Of a DNA stretch of 64,000 nt, positions 19,031 through 28,395 are shown in pieces. This DNA comes from Methanocaldococcus lauensis. GTDB taxonomy: Archaea; AGJL01; Methanococci; Methanococcales; Methanocaldococcaceae. The translations under genes were made by a program, and so were the position numbers. Below the pieces are notes generated by a model, which was given only the letters and a program-made list of their open reading frames with translations, did not search any database and had not been told where the DNA came from. Position 1 is the first letter of the stretch, and each line of letters starts with the position of its first letter. Location: positions 1,116,001 to 1,180,000 of the forward strand of contig LR792634.1 in NCBI GenBank assembly GCA_902827205.1. The letters are read 5' to 3'.

Positions 19031-19519
19031 ATGATAATTAAAGGTAGAGTTCATAAATATGGGGATGATGTAGATACTGATGCTATTATTCCTGGTCCAT
19101 ATTTGAGAACTACAGACCCTTACGAATTGGCAAAATACTGTATGGCAGGGATTGATGAAAATTTCCCAAAAAAAGTTAAAGAAGGAGATGTTATAGTTGC
19201 AGGAGAAAACTTTGGATGTGGTTCAAGTAGGGAACAAGCTGTAATAGCAATAAAATACTGTGGTATTAAAGCGGTTATAGCAAAGAGTTTCGCAAGAATT
19301 TTTTATAGAAACGCCATAAATATTGGTCTAATTCCTATAATTGCAAATACTGATGAAATTGAGGATGGAGATATAATAGAAATCGACTTAGATAAAGAAG
19401 TTATAAAAATAATTAATAAAAACAAGACCATAAAGTGTAAAGCTCCAAAAGGTTTAGAATGGGAAATTCTGAATGCAGGAGGGTTAGTAAATTATTTTAA
19501 AAAGAAAAAAAGGTGCTAA
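19031..19519 (+). CDS. hacB: Homoaconitase-type small subunit
   Basis: 162 residues, the swivel domain of a two-subunit aconitase-family hydro-lyase. [17 protein letters not shown] is at residues 11-27 and FGCGSSRE at 61-68. In methanogens the loop YLRT, seen here at 24-27, marks homoaconitase (coenzyme B and 2-oxosuberate pathway), whereas YLVY-type loops mark isopropylmalate isomerase; this is family knowledge. The large catalytic subunit is not in the window. The next gene starts 3 bases after the stop, implying cotranscription. Confidence 0.88.
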   Translation: MIIKGRVHKYGDDVDTDAIIPGPYLRTTDPYELAKYCMAGIDENFPKKVKEGDVIVAGENFGCGSSREQAVIAIKYCGIKAVIAKSFARIFYRNAINIGLIPIIANTDEIEDGDIIEIDLDKEVIKIINKNKTIKCKAPKGLEWEILNAGGLVNYFKKKKRC

Positions 19520-19522
19520 ACT

Positions 19523-20011
19523 ATGCTTTTAGAACTAAATGGATTACACGCAGGTTTAAGGTTTTCATCTGCCCATATTGTATTTGGACATCCAACTTGT
19601 GGGGTTATTCATGGGCATTCATACTATGTTGATGTAAAAATTAATGGAGAAAGATTTGGAGAATTCAACTTTGTCTGTGACTTTAAAATAATTAAAAAAA
19701 TTGTAAAAGAGATTTGTGATAGTATAGATCATAAATTAATACTTCCAAAAAATCATAAAGATGTTTATTATGAGTTGAGAGACACAACCCTATATTTTAA
19801 ATATAAGAACAAAGAATACTCTATCCCTGTGGAAGATGTGATTTTATTACCTATTCCTTCCACCACTGCTGAGGATTTAGCAATATATTTTGCTAATGAA
19901 ATTTCAAAAAAATTAAAAGATCTCGGTTTTTCTAATATAAATTGGATAGAAGTTTCTATCAACGAAGGAATAGGACAGGGAGCTTGCTATAGAATGTATT
20001 TAAAACCATAG
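19523..20011 (+). CDS. 6-pyruvoyl-tetrahydropterin synthase/QueD-family protein
   Basis: 162 residues. The zinc-ligand histidines are visible in FSSAHIVFGH and HGHSYYVDV; a conserved Cys sits between them (HPTCGVIHGH), and a C-terminal Glu lies in EVSINEG. Family members act on dihydroneopterin triphosphate in pterin or queuosine/archaeosine routes; which one applies here cannot be decided. The last codons, including the TAG stop, lie inside hairpin repeat copy A, so the C-terminus may have been reshaped by the repeat. Confidence 0.85.
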   Translation: MLLELNGLHAGLRFSSAHIVFGHPTCGVIHGHSYYVDVKINGERFGEFNFVCDFKIIKKIVKEICDSIDHKLILPKNHKDVYYELRDTTLYFKYKNKEYSIPVEDVILLPIPSTTAEDLAIYFANEISKKLKDLGFSNINWIEVSINEGIGQGACYRMYLKP

Positions 20012-20042
20012 AGGGGGTGAAACCCTCTCTATTAGTATACTC
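20006..20042 (+). repeat. Hairpin repeat copy A
   Basis: The copy starts CCATAGAGGGGG, has a TGAAA loop, then CCCTCTCTATTAGTATAC. It shares its outer ends (CCATAG and CTATTxGTATAC) with copies B and C. It includes the stop codon of the PTPS-like gene. Confidence 0.65.
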
Positions 20043-20069
20043 TCCCATATGCTTGTATATTTTTAATTT

Positions 20070-20097
20070 CCATAGGGCTTCGCCCTATTGGGATACC
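20070..20097 (+). repeat. Hairpin repeat copy B
   Basis: CCATAGGGC, TTCG-centred loop, GCCCTATTGGGATACC: the same ends as copy A with a shorter hairpin core, same orientation. Confidence 0.65.
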
Positions 20098-20128
20098 TAA
20101 AATTAAACAAAAAAGGCAAATATTCGGG

Positions 20129-20162
20129 GGTATACCAATAGGGGGCAGAGCCCCCTCTATGG
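20129..20162 (-). repeat. Hairpin repeat copy C (inverted)
   Basis: On the minus strand it reads CCATAGAGGGGGCTCTG then CCCCCTATTGGTATACC, nearly the same outline as copies A and B but inverted. With copy B it can form a long imperfect stem around a 31-base AT-rich loop. It ends 18 bases before the bpsA start, so it lies in the bpsA leader. Confidence 0.65.
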
Positions 20163-20179
20163 TTATGAGAGGTGAAATA

Positions 20180-21232
20180 ATGGATAGAATATTAGAGAAG
20201 GTTAAAGAGAGATCAGAGATTCCAGTATATGATAAATCTATAGAGAATGTTTTATCAGCAATATTGACATCAGAAGATTTTTGGAAAATTGTTGATTTAA
20301 GTGAAGAACCTCTTCCTTTAGTAGCTGATATAATAAGAGTTTTGAAAGAGGAAGGATTATTAAAAATAAAAGATAGTATAAAATTAACTGAAAAAGGTTA
20401 TGAGTTTGTAAAAGAGTATGGAATTAGTAAAAAGATGGACGATATATGTGAATGTTGTGAAGGGAGAGGAGTTTCTTTAAAGAACTATAAAGATTTATTA
20501 GAAAAGTTTAAAGAGATTGTTAAAAATAGACCTTTGCCAAAACACGAATATGACCAAGGTTTTGTCACTCCAGAATGCACAGTTTCGAGAATCGCTTTAA
20601 TGAATTCAAGAGGTGATTTATTCAATAAAGATGTTTTAGTTTTAGGAGACGATGATTTAACAAGTATTGCCTTAATGCTTTCAAATCTTCCAAGAAAAAT
20701 AGTAGTTGTAGATATTGATGAGAGATTAATTAATTTCATAAAAGAAGTTGCTGAAGAATTAAACTATAAAAATATTGAAGTTATCACATTAGATTTAAGA
20801 AAACCACTTCCAGAAAAGTATAGTAGAGCATTTGATACATTTATTACAGACCCTCCTGAAACTGTATATGCAATAAAAACATTTATTGGTAGAGGAATTT
20901 CAGCATTAAAAGGAGAGAGAAGAGCAGGATACTTTGGAATTACAAGAAGAGAGAGTTCCTTAGACAAGTGGAGAGAAATTCAAAGAACATTAATAAATGA
21001 GTTCAATGTAGTTATAACTGATATAATTAGAAATTTCAATCACTATGTAAATTGGGGCTATGATGAGGAAACAAGAGCGTGGAAGTTGGCTCCAATAAAG
21101 AAAAAACCAAAAGATATTTGGTATAAGTCATATATGTTTAGAATAGAAACATTAAAAGATAGTAGAGGTTTTGAAGAGGAAGTAGATATTGGAGATGAGT
21201 TATATAATGATGCCGAAAGTTCAACAACATAA
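20180..21232 (+). CDS. bpsA: N4-bis(aminopropyl)spermidine synthase (branched-chain polyamine synthase)
   Basis: 350 residues from ATG 20180; AGGTGAAAT precedes it and the longer frame from 20159 only adds repeat-derived codons. An N-terminal winged-helix-like part (to ~80) is followed by a CECC region and a Rossmann aminopropyltransferase core with VLGDDDLTSIAL and the catalytic block TDPPETVYAI. The enzyme adds aminopropyl groups to make branched polyamines that stabilise nucleic acids in hyperthermophiles. The C-terminus is acidic. Confidence 0.92.
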   Translation: MDRILEKVKERSEIPVYDKSIENVLSAILTSEDFWKIVDLSEEPLPLVADIIRVLKEEGLLKIKDSIKLTEKGYEFVKEYGISKKMDDICECCEGRGVSLKNYKDLLEKFKEIVKNRPLPKHEYDQGFVTPECTVSRIALMNSRGDLFNKDVLVLGDDDLTSIALMLSNLPRKIVVVDIDERLINFIKEVAEELNYKNIEVITLDLRKPLPEKYSRAFDTFITDPPETVYAIKTFIGRGISALKGERRAGYFGITRRESSLDKWREIQRTLINEFNVVITDIIRNFNHYVNWGYDEETRAWKLAPIKKKPKDIWYKSYMFRIETLKDSRGFEEEVDIGDELYNDAESSTT

Positions 21233-21255
21233 AAATCAAAAAATTAATTAAAAAA

Positions 21256-22029
21256 TTAAATATTTTCACATAGGTATTTTAATGCCTCTTCTTCCATAAA
21301 ATGCAATTTTCCTGGAATTATTATTGAATGTAAAGGTTTTCCAAAATCATAATTAATTAAATCTTTTATTTTTCCGTAAACTAATTTTGGTTTTAAACTA
21401 CCCAATCTTGCAACTACTACAACCTTAGTTTCTTCACTCAATACATTTTCTTTTTTTCTATTCTCCAATTCTAATAAAATTTTTAATCCTTCGTTAGCAG
21501 TCATAAATCTTTTTTCATTTTCTTCTATCCTTATATCTAATAAACAGAGAGTATGTAATCCTCTCTCTAAGTTTTCTTTTATTACATTATATGGAGTTTC
21601 TGGGAAATAATTTTCCTCTGGGAAGACAATTGATGTAGTTTTGCCAAATTTATATAATTGTAATCCAGTGATTCCTACTGCCGAATAAATTGATGGAGCA
21701 TTTATAATTAAAACTTCGACTCCTCTCTTTTTTGCCTCAATTGCCAAATCTATATGGGTTGTTGCGACCATAGGGTCTCCAGCGGTTAAAAACATTATAT
21801 CTTTGTCTTTTGCTTCCTCTATTATTTTATAGCCATCATATTCCACATCTTTTCTACTAAGAACTATAATTTTTTTACCTAAAACTTCCTCTATTTTTTC
21901 TATAGTTGTGCCAGTTAAAACAGATGTGTAAAATTCTGCATAAATTTTATCTACCTTTTTAGCAAATTTTAAAGTTTTTAGAGTCATATCATTTTCATCA
22001 TATAATCCTAATCCAGCAAAGACTATCAT
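21256..22029 (-). CDS. dphB: Diphthine synthase
   Basis: 257 residues from ATG 22029, preceded by AGGTGAT; the GTG at 22038 is inside that site. The family start IVFAGLGLYDENDMT and the SAM-binding block LTAGDPMVATTH are present. It methylates the modified histidine of elongation factor 2 during diphthamide synthesis. It is convergent with bpsA, with 23 bases between stops. Confidence 0.94.
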   Translation of the reverse strand: MIVFAGLGLYDENDMTLKTLKFAKKVDKIYAEFYTSVLTGTTIEKIEEVLGKKIIVLSRKDVEYDGYKIIEEAKDKDIMFLTAGDPMVATTHIDLAIEAKKRGVEVLIINAPSIYSAVGITGLQLYKFGKTTSIVFPEENYFPETPYNVIKENLERGLHTLCLLDIRIEENEKRFMTANEGLKILLELENRKKENVLSEETKVVVVARLGSLKPKLVYGKIKDLINYDFGKPLHSIIIPGKLHFMEEEALKYLCENI

Positions 22030-22154
22030 TAATATCACCTACGATAAATTAATAAACATAAAAAACTATAGACCTATGTTAAATTTAATTAAAATTTAAG
22101 TTAATTTAAATTAATTACTATTACTATATTACTATAATCCTTAATGGTGAGGTA

Positions 22155-23318
22155 ATGGAGAGCTATTACTACATATTTTTTATTATACTGTCGATAATTT
22201 TTATTGTTCCAAACTTATTAAAGAGATTTAACATCCCAGTTATAACCTCTATAATGATTGCAGGAATGATTATTGGACCCTATGGATTAGGAATTTTACA
22301 ATTAGATGAAACTTTAAAAGTTCTATCTGAGCTTGGAGCAATTATGTTAATGTTTTTGGCTGGATTGGAAGTAGATAACGAAACTTTAAGAGGGGAATTA
22401 AAAAATTCATTATTATTGGCATTATTTTCTTTAATAATTCCAGGAATTGGAGGATATTTGGTTGGAGAATATTTGAACCTTGGATTTATTGGAAGTTTAT
22501 TGTATGCAGTAATTTTTGCTTCACACTCTGTAGCTATTGTTTATGGAATTCTAAACGAGTTAAATATGGTTAAAACAAGATTAGGTACTATAATATTAAG
22601 TGCTACGATTGTTGTTGATTTATTAACTTTATTGCTACTTTCAGTAGTTATAAAGTTAGGAGTTGGAGAAAGCAATATAGGAATATTCCTATTAGAAGCA
22701 TTTTTATACATTGCTGTATTATTATTGGCAATTCCTTATGTATCTAAGTATATTCTTAAATTATTTGAAAAACTTCACGCACAGAGGATTCATTATATTT
22801 TATTTATTATATTTATAGCAATAATAATTGGAGAAATCCTTGGAATTCATCCAATAGTTGGAGCTTTTATATGTGGAGTTGCTGTTAGTGAGGCATTAAC
22901 TAAAGAAGAACACGACGAACTATTAAATAAAAATTTAAATGCAATTGGTTATGGATTTTTTATTCCAATATTCTTTTTAGTTTTGGGAATGGAAACTAAT
23001 CTTAAAGTAGTTTTTAATTTAAGCAATTTGGAACTATTGTTAATTACATTAATTTCAGCAATATCTTTAAAATTTATTTCAGGTTTATTTGCGTTAAAAT
23101 TACTAAAATTTGATAAACTAAGAAGTATCTTTGGAAGTTTATTAACAATTCCAAAAATTTCAGCCTCATTAGTTGCGGCATCAATTGGAAAAGAGTTTGG
23201 TTTAATAGATAACAGTATATTCGTAACAATCGTAACTCTCTCTATAATAACCTCTATAATAACTCCAATCTTAGCAAAACATATATTTATGCAAAAATGT
23301 AGTAATAATAATCATTAG
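22155..23318 (+). CDS. CPA2-type Na+/H+ (cation/proton) antiporter
   Basis: 387 residues with about twelve hydrophobic segments and no cytoplasmic regulatory domain. Typical blocks are LGAIMLMFLAGLEVD near residue 60, IVVDLLTLLLL near 155 and GIHPIVGAFICGVAVSE near 235. It probably exchanges protons for Na+ or K+ to control cytoplasmic pH; ion specificity is not readable. GGTGAGGTA precedes the ATG. The 116 bases before it, divergent from dphB, are low-complexity AT. Confidence 0.9.
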   Translation: MESYYYIFFIILSIIFIVPNLLKRFNIPVITSIMIAGMIIGPYGLGILQLDETLKVLSELGAIMLMFLAGLEVDNETLRGELKNSLLLALFSLIIPGIGGYLVGEYLNLGFIGSLLYAVIFASHSVAIVYGILNELNMVKTRLGTIILSATIVVDLLTLLLLSVVIKLGVGESNIGIFLLEAFLYIAVLLLAIPYVSKYILKLFEKLHAQRIHYILFIIFIAIIIGEILGIHPIVGAFICGVAVSEALTKEEHDELLNKNLNAIGYGFFIPIFFLVLGMETNLKVVFNLSNLELLLITLISAISLKFISGLFALKLLKFDKLRSIFGSLLTIPKISASLVAASIGKEFGLIDNSIFVTIVTLSIITSIITPILAKHIFMQKCSNNNH

Positions 23319-23329
23319 AATATTAATAA

Positions 23330-23590
23330 TTAGTAGAATCTTAAAACTACCCTTTTATTTTGTGTAGTATGTACTACCTCTAAAATGTCTTCTAATATAC
23401 TTTCGAGGTCTAACTCAATAATCCCAAATTTTTTATTGAGTATCCTTAAAAATCCTTCATCATAGTGTAATAATTTTCCCTCAACATGAACTCTACCAAA
23501 GTATATTTCAACATACTCTCCATAATCAATATTCTCAAAGTAATCAAAGATTTCTTCAGGATTTTTAATGTCAATAAATTCCTCTATCAT
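23330..23590 (-). CDS. Small conserved archaeal protein of unknown function
   Basis: 86 residues, acidic and beta-rich (EYVEIYFGRVHVEGKLL), ending in a hydrophobic-basic strand (KRVVLRFY). The pattern suggests a small barrel, possibly DUF2097-like, but I cannot confirm this. It starts 10 bases after nadM on the same strand with GAGGT upstream, so it probably shares the nadM transcript. Confidence 0.7.
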   Translation of the reverse strand: MIEEFIDIKNPEEIFDYFENIDYGEYVEIYFGRVHVEGKLLHYDEGFLRILNKKFGIIELDLESILEDILEVVHTTQNKRVVLRFY

Positions 23591-23600
23591 ACTATTAACC

Positions 23601-24146
<546 letters not shown>

Positions 24147-24193
24147 TTAATATAAAATAACTAAAATAAAAAATAAAAGAGGAATCATTAAAT

Positions 24194-27100
24194 TTACTCT
24201 TTTTCTAAGTAAGATTTTCTAATAAAGTTCAATATTACTTTCTGCTCAGTTCTTGCTACTACTCTTCTTATTGTTTCTACAGCGTCAATATTTGCCGATA
24301 CACTGTCAATTCCCCACTCTACTAATTTCTCAACTATGTGAGGTCTGCTACCAGCTTGCCCACATATTGATGTTTTTATTCCATGTTTCTTACAAGTTTT
24401 TATAACATACTCCACCAATTTTAATACAGCAGGATGATCTTCTTTGTAGTATTTTGAAACTAACTCGTTGTTTCTATCTATTGCTATTGTGTATTGAGTT
24501 AAATCATTAGTTCCTAAACTTACAAAGTTAATTCCCTCTTTTATAAAGTCCTCAATGATTAAAGCTGCAGCTGGTGTTTCAACCATAATTCCAAATGGAA
24601 TATCCTTTCCTAATTCTAAACCAACATCTCTTGCAATTTCTTTAACTTTTTTAACTTCATCAGGATGAGTTACTAATGGAATCATGATTTCTATATTTTT
24701 ATAACCTTCCTCTCTCAATCTCTTAATAGCCTTTAACTCACATTTTAAAATATCTACTTCATCTAAACCTCTTCTGATACCTCTCCAACCTAACATAGGA
24801 TTATGTTCAATAGGCTCGTTTTCTCCTCCTTCTAATCCCCTAAATTCATCTGTTGGAGCATCTAATGTTCTATAAGTTACAGGTCTTGGATAGAATGCAT
24901 CTGCTACCTTTCTAATTCCTTCCATTAATGCTTCAATTAAAGCCTCCTCTCCTTCTTCTTCTAAAATCTTTCTTGGATGCTTACCTAAACCTAAAATCAT
25001 ATGCTCTGCTCTTAATAAACCAACCCCATCTGCTCCTGTTGCCGCCGCTCTCTCGGCAACCTCAGGCATACTAACATTAACTTTAACCTCTGTGGCTGTA
25101 ATAATTGGAACTTGTTGAACTATTGTTGTTGTACTAACCTCTGGTTTTTTCTCCTCTTCAACTTTTTTAATTACTCCTTCATAAACAATTCCTTTTTCCC
25201 CATCAACTGTAACTATCATGCCATCTTTTAAAATCTCTGTTGCCTTCTTTGTTCCAACAACGCAAGGAGTTCCCAACTCTCTTGAAACAATTGCCGCGTG
25301 GCAATTAAATACTACTATTGGAGTGTAATTTTTAGTCCAAACTACATAGTTGTGGTCAAAGTCATTGTTTGCCTTTACAGTAATGTTATATACCTCACCA
25401 TAATCTTCGTTAATTTTTGTTAATCTTATGCTATGTATATCAGAATCTTTTATTAATTCTACTTTTTTCAATAGAGATTTTAAGCCAGTATCTACTTTTT
25501 TACACTCTTTTAAGTAGGTATATAATTTATTAACTCCAATAAATGATTTATTTTTGAAATACTTGTATAAATATCCTCTATAATCATATTCTTTACACTC
25601 TGGAAGCATCTGAGCAATGTCAATTAATTTTGCATCAACTTTTATCTTAGAATCAAATTCATTCAATTTTTCAATTGAAATTCTTTTAGTTTTTGATAGT
25701 ATTTTTTCAATGTTGTTCTTTATTGATATAACTGCGGTTTTTGTATCTTTTTTGACTCTCATTCTTGGTATTGCTCCAATTCTATACAACGCTAAAATAA
25801 TTCCTTCAATTTTCTTTTTATGTTCTACATTTTCATATATCTCTAATCTACTTCTGCTTATACAACCATCACCATCAACATAACCTGCTAAAAAATCTAT
25901 TAACTCACTTTCTGTTGCATATAATGGAATTGTATTAATGTTATCTTCAACATGCCCCAATATTTCTGATGGCTGTTTTTTACTTGTTTGATATTCTACA
26001 TCTGATAAAATTGCTCCACACAAATACATTATATCAGATAGAGTTTCATATTTCTCCTCAATCATTGGAATATAGTCAATGCTTAACACTGAGTAGTTGT
26101 TATTTATTACATCCTCCAATGGTATTTTTTGCAATCCTCCATCTTTAAATATTGGAAACTTATGGTCTGGTGTTATCTTTATAGTATCTGTTGTTTTCTT
26201 GTTCTTTCTATATACTCCAACTTCATACCTAACAGCAGTCCTTACCTGTGCGTCAATAATCTCCTTCCATTCAGTTTTTAATGTTTTGGAATTTAATCCC
26301 AACACTTTTAATTTTTCTCCTTTTTTAACTAATTTATAGATATCTTTTATTTTCATAAAGCCTCTGTCTGTAAGTATTTTTGCGTCTCCTTCTATACAGG
26401 TCAATCCACCCTCATCTGTTATTATTGCTGCAGCCTTTTTCATTGCTGGAACCATATCTGGTGTAGTCATCTTTGTTACTAATATGTCTCCTTCTTTAAC
26501 TTTATCTATCTCTTTTACATCCATAATTATCTTAACTGGTCCAGTAGCAATTCCTGGGGAGGCACCAATACCCTTCAACAATATTTTACTTTCAATATCC
26601 TCTTCTGAAACAGTCTTTTTTTCTTTTTTACCTTTCTTCAATGTAGTTATTGGTCTTGCCTGAACCATATAGAATTTGCCTTTTTCATAAGCCCATTCAA
26701 CATCCATTGGCTTTTTATAATGATTCTCAATATTTATACCAATTTTAGCGAGTTCTTTTATTTCATCATCTGTTAAAACCTGCTTTTCTTTCATATCCTC
26801 AGGAACATCAACTATTTTTGTTTCTCCTTTTTCATCCTTAACAAACATTATTTCCTTTCTTGCTATGTATTTATCAATAATCTCCAAAGTTTTCTTATTG
26901 ACTATGTATGTGTCTGGAGAAACAGAACCACTTACAACTCCTTCCCCTAAACCCCAAGCTGCCTCTATAACTAACTCATCGTAGTTTTCTGTTATTGGAT
27001 TAACGGTAAACATAACTCCTGCTTTTTCAGAATTGACTAATTTTTGGACAACAACAGCTAACGCTACTTTAAAGTGATCAAAACCTTTTTGCTCTCTATA

Positions 27101-27598
27101 AAAAATAGCTCTTGGTGTAAATAATGATGAAAAACACTTTTGAACATATTTAACTACATTCTCTGCTCCTTTTATATTCAAATAAGTGTCTTGCTGTCCT
27201 GCAAAACTTGCATCTGGCAAATCTTCGGCAGTTGCTGAACTTCTCACTGCAACAGTTACATCTTCTTCATTACAAATCTCTGACAATTTGTTGTATGCTT
27301 CAATTATAGCAAGTTTTAAATCATCTGGCATTTCTACCTCTTCAAACATCTTCCTAATTTTTTCTGAAGCTTCATTTAACTTATCTGTATCGTTGATATC
27401 TAAATTTTTTAAAATCTCTTTTATCTTGTCAATTAAACCAGTTTCTTTTATAAAGTATCTGTAAGCATCAGCAGTAACTACGAATGCTGGAGGTACTGGT
27501 AAACCAGCGTTCCACATTTCTCCTAATGAAGCCCCTTTTCCTCCTGCTATATCAACATCTTTATTTGAAAGTTCATCTAACCATGCGATAAATTTCAT
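24194..27598 (-). CDS. ppsA: Phosphoenolpyruvate synthase containing an intein
   Basis: 1134 residues encoded. Residues 1-320 form the ATP-grasp nucleotide-binding domain (GGKGASLGEMW, AVRSSATAEDLPDASFAGQQ), and 340-400 plus 766-840 the phosphohistidine domain. The C-terminal PEP/pyruvate barrel contains MLGWRGIRR and FGIMVETPAA. An intein of 365 residues interrupts the active-site segment GGLT/CHAAI, directly before the catalytic His. The spliced enzyme would have 769 residues, the usual PpsA length. It makes PEP from pyruvate and ATP for gluconeogenesis. Splicing is required for activity, as the His loop is split. Confidence 0.97.
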   Translation of the reverse strand: MKFIAWLDELSNKDVDIAGGKGASLGEMWNAGLPVPPAFVVTADAYRYFIKETGLIDKIKEILKNLDINDTDKLNEASEKIRKMFEEVEMPDDLKLAIIEAYNKLSEICNEEDVTVAVRSSATAEDLPDASFAGQQDTYLNIKGAENVVKYVQKCFSSLFTPRAIFYREQKGFDHFKVALAVVVQKLVNSEKAGVMFTVNPITENYDELVIEAAWGLGEGVVSGSVSPDTYIVNKKTLEIIDKYIARKEIMFVKDEKGETKIVDVPEDMKEKQVLTDDEIKELAKIGINIENHYKKPMDVEWAYEKGKFYMVQARPITTLKKGKKEKKTVSEEDIESKILLKGIGASPGIATGPVKIIMDVKEIDKVKEGDILVTKMTTPDMVPAMKKAAAIITDEGGLTCIEGDAKILTDRGFMKIKDIYKLVKKGEKLKVLGLNSKTLKTEWKEIIDAQVRTAVRYEVGVYRKNKKTTDTIKITPDHKFPIFKDGGLQKIPLEDVINNNYSVLSIDYIPMIEEKYETLSDIMYLCGAILSDVEYQTSKKQPSEILGHVEDNINTIPLYATESELIDFLAGYVDGDGCISRSRLEIYENVEHKKKIEGIILALYRIGAIPRMRVKKDTKTAVISIKNNIEKILSKTKRISIEKLNEFDSKIKVDAKLIDIAQMLPECKEYDYRGYLYKYFKNKSFIGVNKLYTYLKECKKVDTGLKSLLKKVELIKDSDIHSIRLTKINEDYGEVYNITVKANNDFDHNYVVWTKNYTPIVVFNCHAAIVSRELGTPCVVGTKKATEILKDGMIVTVDGEKGIVYEGVIKKVEEEKKPEVSTTTIVQQVPIITATEVKVNVSMPEVAERAAATGADGVGLLRAEHMILGLGKHPRKILEEEGEEALIEALMEGIRKVADAFYPRPVTYRTLDAPTDEFRGLEGGENEPIEHNPMLGWRGIRRGLDEVDILKCELKAIKRLREEGYKNIEIMIPLVTHPDEVKKVKEIARDVGLELGKDIPFGIMVETPAAALIIEDFIKEGINFVSLGTNDLTQYTIAIDRNNELVSKYYKEDHPAVLKLVEYVIKTCKKHGIKTSICGQAGSRPHIVEKLVEWGIDSVSANIDAVETIRRVVARTEQKVILNFIRKSYLEKE
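25304..26398 (-). mobile_element. Intein with LAGLIDADG (DOD) homing endonuclease domain in ppsA
   Basis: The intein runs from Cys (codon 26396-26398) to Asn (25304-25306), followed by a +1 Cys. Block A is CIEGDAKILTDRGF; block B includes ITPDHKFPIF with the TxxH motif; blocks F and G include YNITVKANNDFDHNYVV and VVFN. Two DOD motifs are visible: a diverged MYLCGAILSDVE and a good FLAGYVDGDG. In the first, the final Gly is replaced, so endonuclease activity is uncertain. The penultimate residue is Phe rather than His (VVFN/C), which is unusual for standard inteins but occurs in some. Confidence 0.93.
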
Positions 27599-27714
27599 TT
27601 TCTATCCCCTTTTTAATGTTATATAAATTATTTGTATAATTAAAGAATTATATAAACTTTTTATTTCTATAAATTTAAATATATTGATTCAAAATATAAT
27701 AAAAAATAGTTAAT

Positions 27715-28239
27715 TTAAAATTTGAGCAACTCTTTTCCTTGCTCAACAACGATTTTACAAGGCATTGGTAATTTCATTGCCGCTCTTCTTAATGCTTCCT
27801 TAGCATCTTGGAATTTATCTGGGTTAACCCATACTGTCATTATTGCCTGTCCCTCCTTAACTCTTGCCGCTGTTCCAATAGGCTTTCCAAATGCCAATCT
27901 CATACCGTCTGAAATTCTATCTGCCCCAGCTCCTGTAGCCATCTTGTGTTCTCTTAAAATTTGGTGTGGATAGACTCTAATCTGAAATTTATATCCTAAT
28001 CTTCCACATTTCTTTGTTAAATATTTGTTTGCCGCAACTCTCGCAGCCTCTAAAGCATTGTGTCTTATTTGAATATGTTTTGTAGATACTAAATTAACTT
28101 TAACTGGAAAATCTGCAGATAAATTACCCATTATGTAATGAACTACTTTTGGTTGTGGAACCCCTTTAACATACTCTTTTCTTGTGTATGGTGGCTTATC
28201 TACATCTCTGTAGCATCTATTTGGTCTTAATGTAGCCAT
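27715..28239 (-). CDS. rpl10e: 50S ribosomal protein L10e (uL16)
   Basis: 174 residues from ATG 28239, after GGTGATGATA; the frame extends to 28248 but those codons form the binding site. It begins [22 protein letters not shown] and contains the conserved [18 protein letters not shown] block. It is a large-subunit protein near the peptidyl transferase centre. It appears to be a single-gene unit preceded by an AT-rich promoter region that includes a 12-bp inverted repeat. Confidence 0.96.
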   Translation of the reverse strand: MATLRPNRCYRDVDKPPYTRKEYVKGVPQPKVVHYIMGNLSADFPVKVNLVSTKHIQIRHNALEAARVAANKYLTKKCGRLGYKFQIRVYPHQILREHKMATGAGADRISDGMRLAFGKPIGTAARVKEGQAIMTVWVNPDKFQDAKEALRRAAMKLPMPCKIVVEQGKELLKF

Positions 28240-28337
28240 TATCATCACCTGTTTTTTTAATCATTATTCAATAGAATAAATTTGCTATATAAATAAATAT
28301 TACTTATTTACTTTTAATTTCAAAAGAGTTTTATCTT

Positions 28338-28379
28338 AATATTATGTTATGCTTGACCTTATATTTTTAACATAATATT
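28338..28379. repeat. 12-bp perfect inverted repeat
   Basis: AATATTATGTTA and TAACATAATATT are separated by 18 bases. It sits between the stop of the glycosyltransferase gene and rpl10e, both on the minus strand. It could be a hairpin terminator for the upstream gene or part of the rpl10e promoter; no T-run follows immediately, so a role is not proven. Confidence 0.55.
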
Positions 28380-28395
28380 TAAACCTTACTGTTAC

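Noticed and set aside
22040-22150. Repeated ATTACTA units before the antiporter gene
   Set aside because: Low-complexity AT sequence; units are irregular and similar runs occur in many gaps.
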